Source: Balneolaceae bacterium (GTDB lineage Bacteria; Bacteroidota; Rhodothermia; Balneolales; Balneolaceae). From it: a stretch of DNA of 5,437 nt. The stretch is taken from positions 1 to 5,437 of the forward strand of contig PWFZ01000002.1 of assembly GCA_003555185.1 (NCBI GenBank), written 5' to 3'. Under the pieces are notes generated by a model, which was not told where the DNA came from, searched no databases, and saw only the letters and a program-made list of their open reading frames with translations. The position numbers and the translations under genes were made by a program. Shown here piece by piece: positions 4,741-5,437 of the stretch (within the stretch, counting starts at the first letter, position 1; the number at the start of each line of letters is the position of its first letter).

Positions 4741-5437
4741 GTCAACTGGGATCGGCCCGTATTTGATTATTTAGAAGAATTTAAGCTGAATGACCCTGAG
4801 CAAACCGGTCGGGTTCAGATCAAACACCTGTTATCTCATACGTCAGGTTTGCCACGCCATGCGTATACCAATTTGGTGGAAGACGGTCTTTCCCTGGACC
4901 GTATCATCCCCAGGCTGGAACGTGTTCCACTGATTTCAAAAGAAGGCACCCAACTTGCTTACCAGAATGCAGCATACTCAGCGATAGAAAAGTACTGGAA
5001 CGCCAAACCGGCATCGACTTCAACACACTGATGGATGAAAAGCTGTTCAGACCGTTGGATATGTATCATTCATCGGTAAGTTATGATGGCATAATGAACT
5101 CCGATAATGTGGCAATGCCGCACGTGTATCATTCCAGGGCACGGGGATATGTACCCGTTTCAATATCCAGGAAATATTACAATGCGGTTTCTTCCGGCGG
5201 GATTAATGCGTCTGCCTCCGACATGGGAAAGTGGCTTCTTTTGTTAACGGGGAATCACCCTTACCTCATTTCAAAAGAAACGCTTGAAGATATTTATATG
5301 CCGTTAGCTGCTCTCAATAACCGGCGATTCAGCAGGCATTGGGATGGAGTGAACCGGTCGCATTATGGCATGGGGTGGAGAGTGCTCGATAATCACGGGC
5401 AAAGGATTGTTTACCACGGCGGATATGTAAACGGATA
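4738..5437 (+). pseudogene. Class C beta-lactamase/PBP-like serine hydrolase remnant (COG1680 type; 5' truncated, frameshifted, runs off right edge)
   Basis: The first frame reads VNWDRPVFDYLEEFKLNDPE, then IKHLLSHTSGLPRHAYTNL, SLDRIIPRLERVP and YQNAAYSAIEK. This is the middle of a beta-lactamase class C/esterase-type protein with the usual LLSHTSGLP and the YxN motif (Y at 4960). It then falls out of frame and stops at 5029..5031. Adding one A to the AAAA run at 4988..4991 restores YSAIEKVLERQTGIDF, and the new frame stays open to the edge with LFRPLDMYHSS, SSGGINASASDMGKWLLLLTG and IVYHGGYVNG, whose HGG corresponds to the KTG/HxG motif. The N-terminal part with the SxxK nucleophile (about 80-120 residues) and any signal peptide are absent, because the kinase gene occupies that DNA. 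Family members act in the periplasm on beta-lactams, peptidoglycan peptides or esters. As it stands the fragment cannot be active. Confidence 0.88.

Overview
The window is moderately AT-rich bacterial DNA. It is dominated by one large minus-strand gene (2206..4722) for a membrane-anchored Ser/Thr protein kinase with a periplasmic FlgO/TolB-like region and a TPR array. This architecture is common in Bacteroidota, Balneolota/Rhodothermota and neighbouring phyla, as are the signal-peptide amidohydrolase and COG1680 serine hydrolase seen beside it. The source is therefore probably a Gram-negative member of that group. This placement is inference; no rRNA or marker gene is present.

Layout, left to right. 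1..262 (minus) is the 5' part of a His/Cys-rich metal-binding protein that runs off the left edge. It has a clear Shine-Dalgarno site and a 26-bp dyad about 70 nt upstream of its start codon. 466..855 (minus) is the C-terminal ATPase part of a sensor histidine kinase, cut at its 5' side and carrying an internal stop. 856..939 (minus) is a 27-codon ORF that is essentially only a lipoprotein signal peptide. 981..1176 (minus) is the N-terminus of a secreted amidohydrolase with a one-base frameshift just after the start codon, cut off after about 60 codons. 1177..1436 has no gene but holds two opposed clusters of a CACGAAG-type motif. 1437..1661 (minus) is an unknown 74-codon frame interrupted by one TGA. 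1787..2125 (minus) is an intact cupredoxin-like protein without copper ligands. It lies 80 bp downstream of the kinase gene and may share its transcript.

The kinase ORF begins inside the glycine-rich loop region. About 15 nt away, on the plus strand, lies a class C beta-lactamase/PBP-like serine hydrolase that lacks its N-terminal third and its SxxK nucleophile, has a one-base frameshift, and leaves the right edge. These two genes therefore meet at a breakpoint that removed both 5' ends.

Overall this looks like a gene graveyard around a few surviving genes: at least four unrelated gene remnants lie within about 5 kb. Two lesions are single-A length changes in A runs, so sequencing error must be excluded before calling those genes dead. 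No CRISPR array, transposase, tRNA, rRNA or obvious new multigene system is visible. The features that most merit follow-up are the dyad before the metal-binding gene, the kinase/hydrolase breakpoint and the ligand-less cupredoxin.
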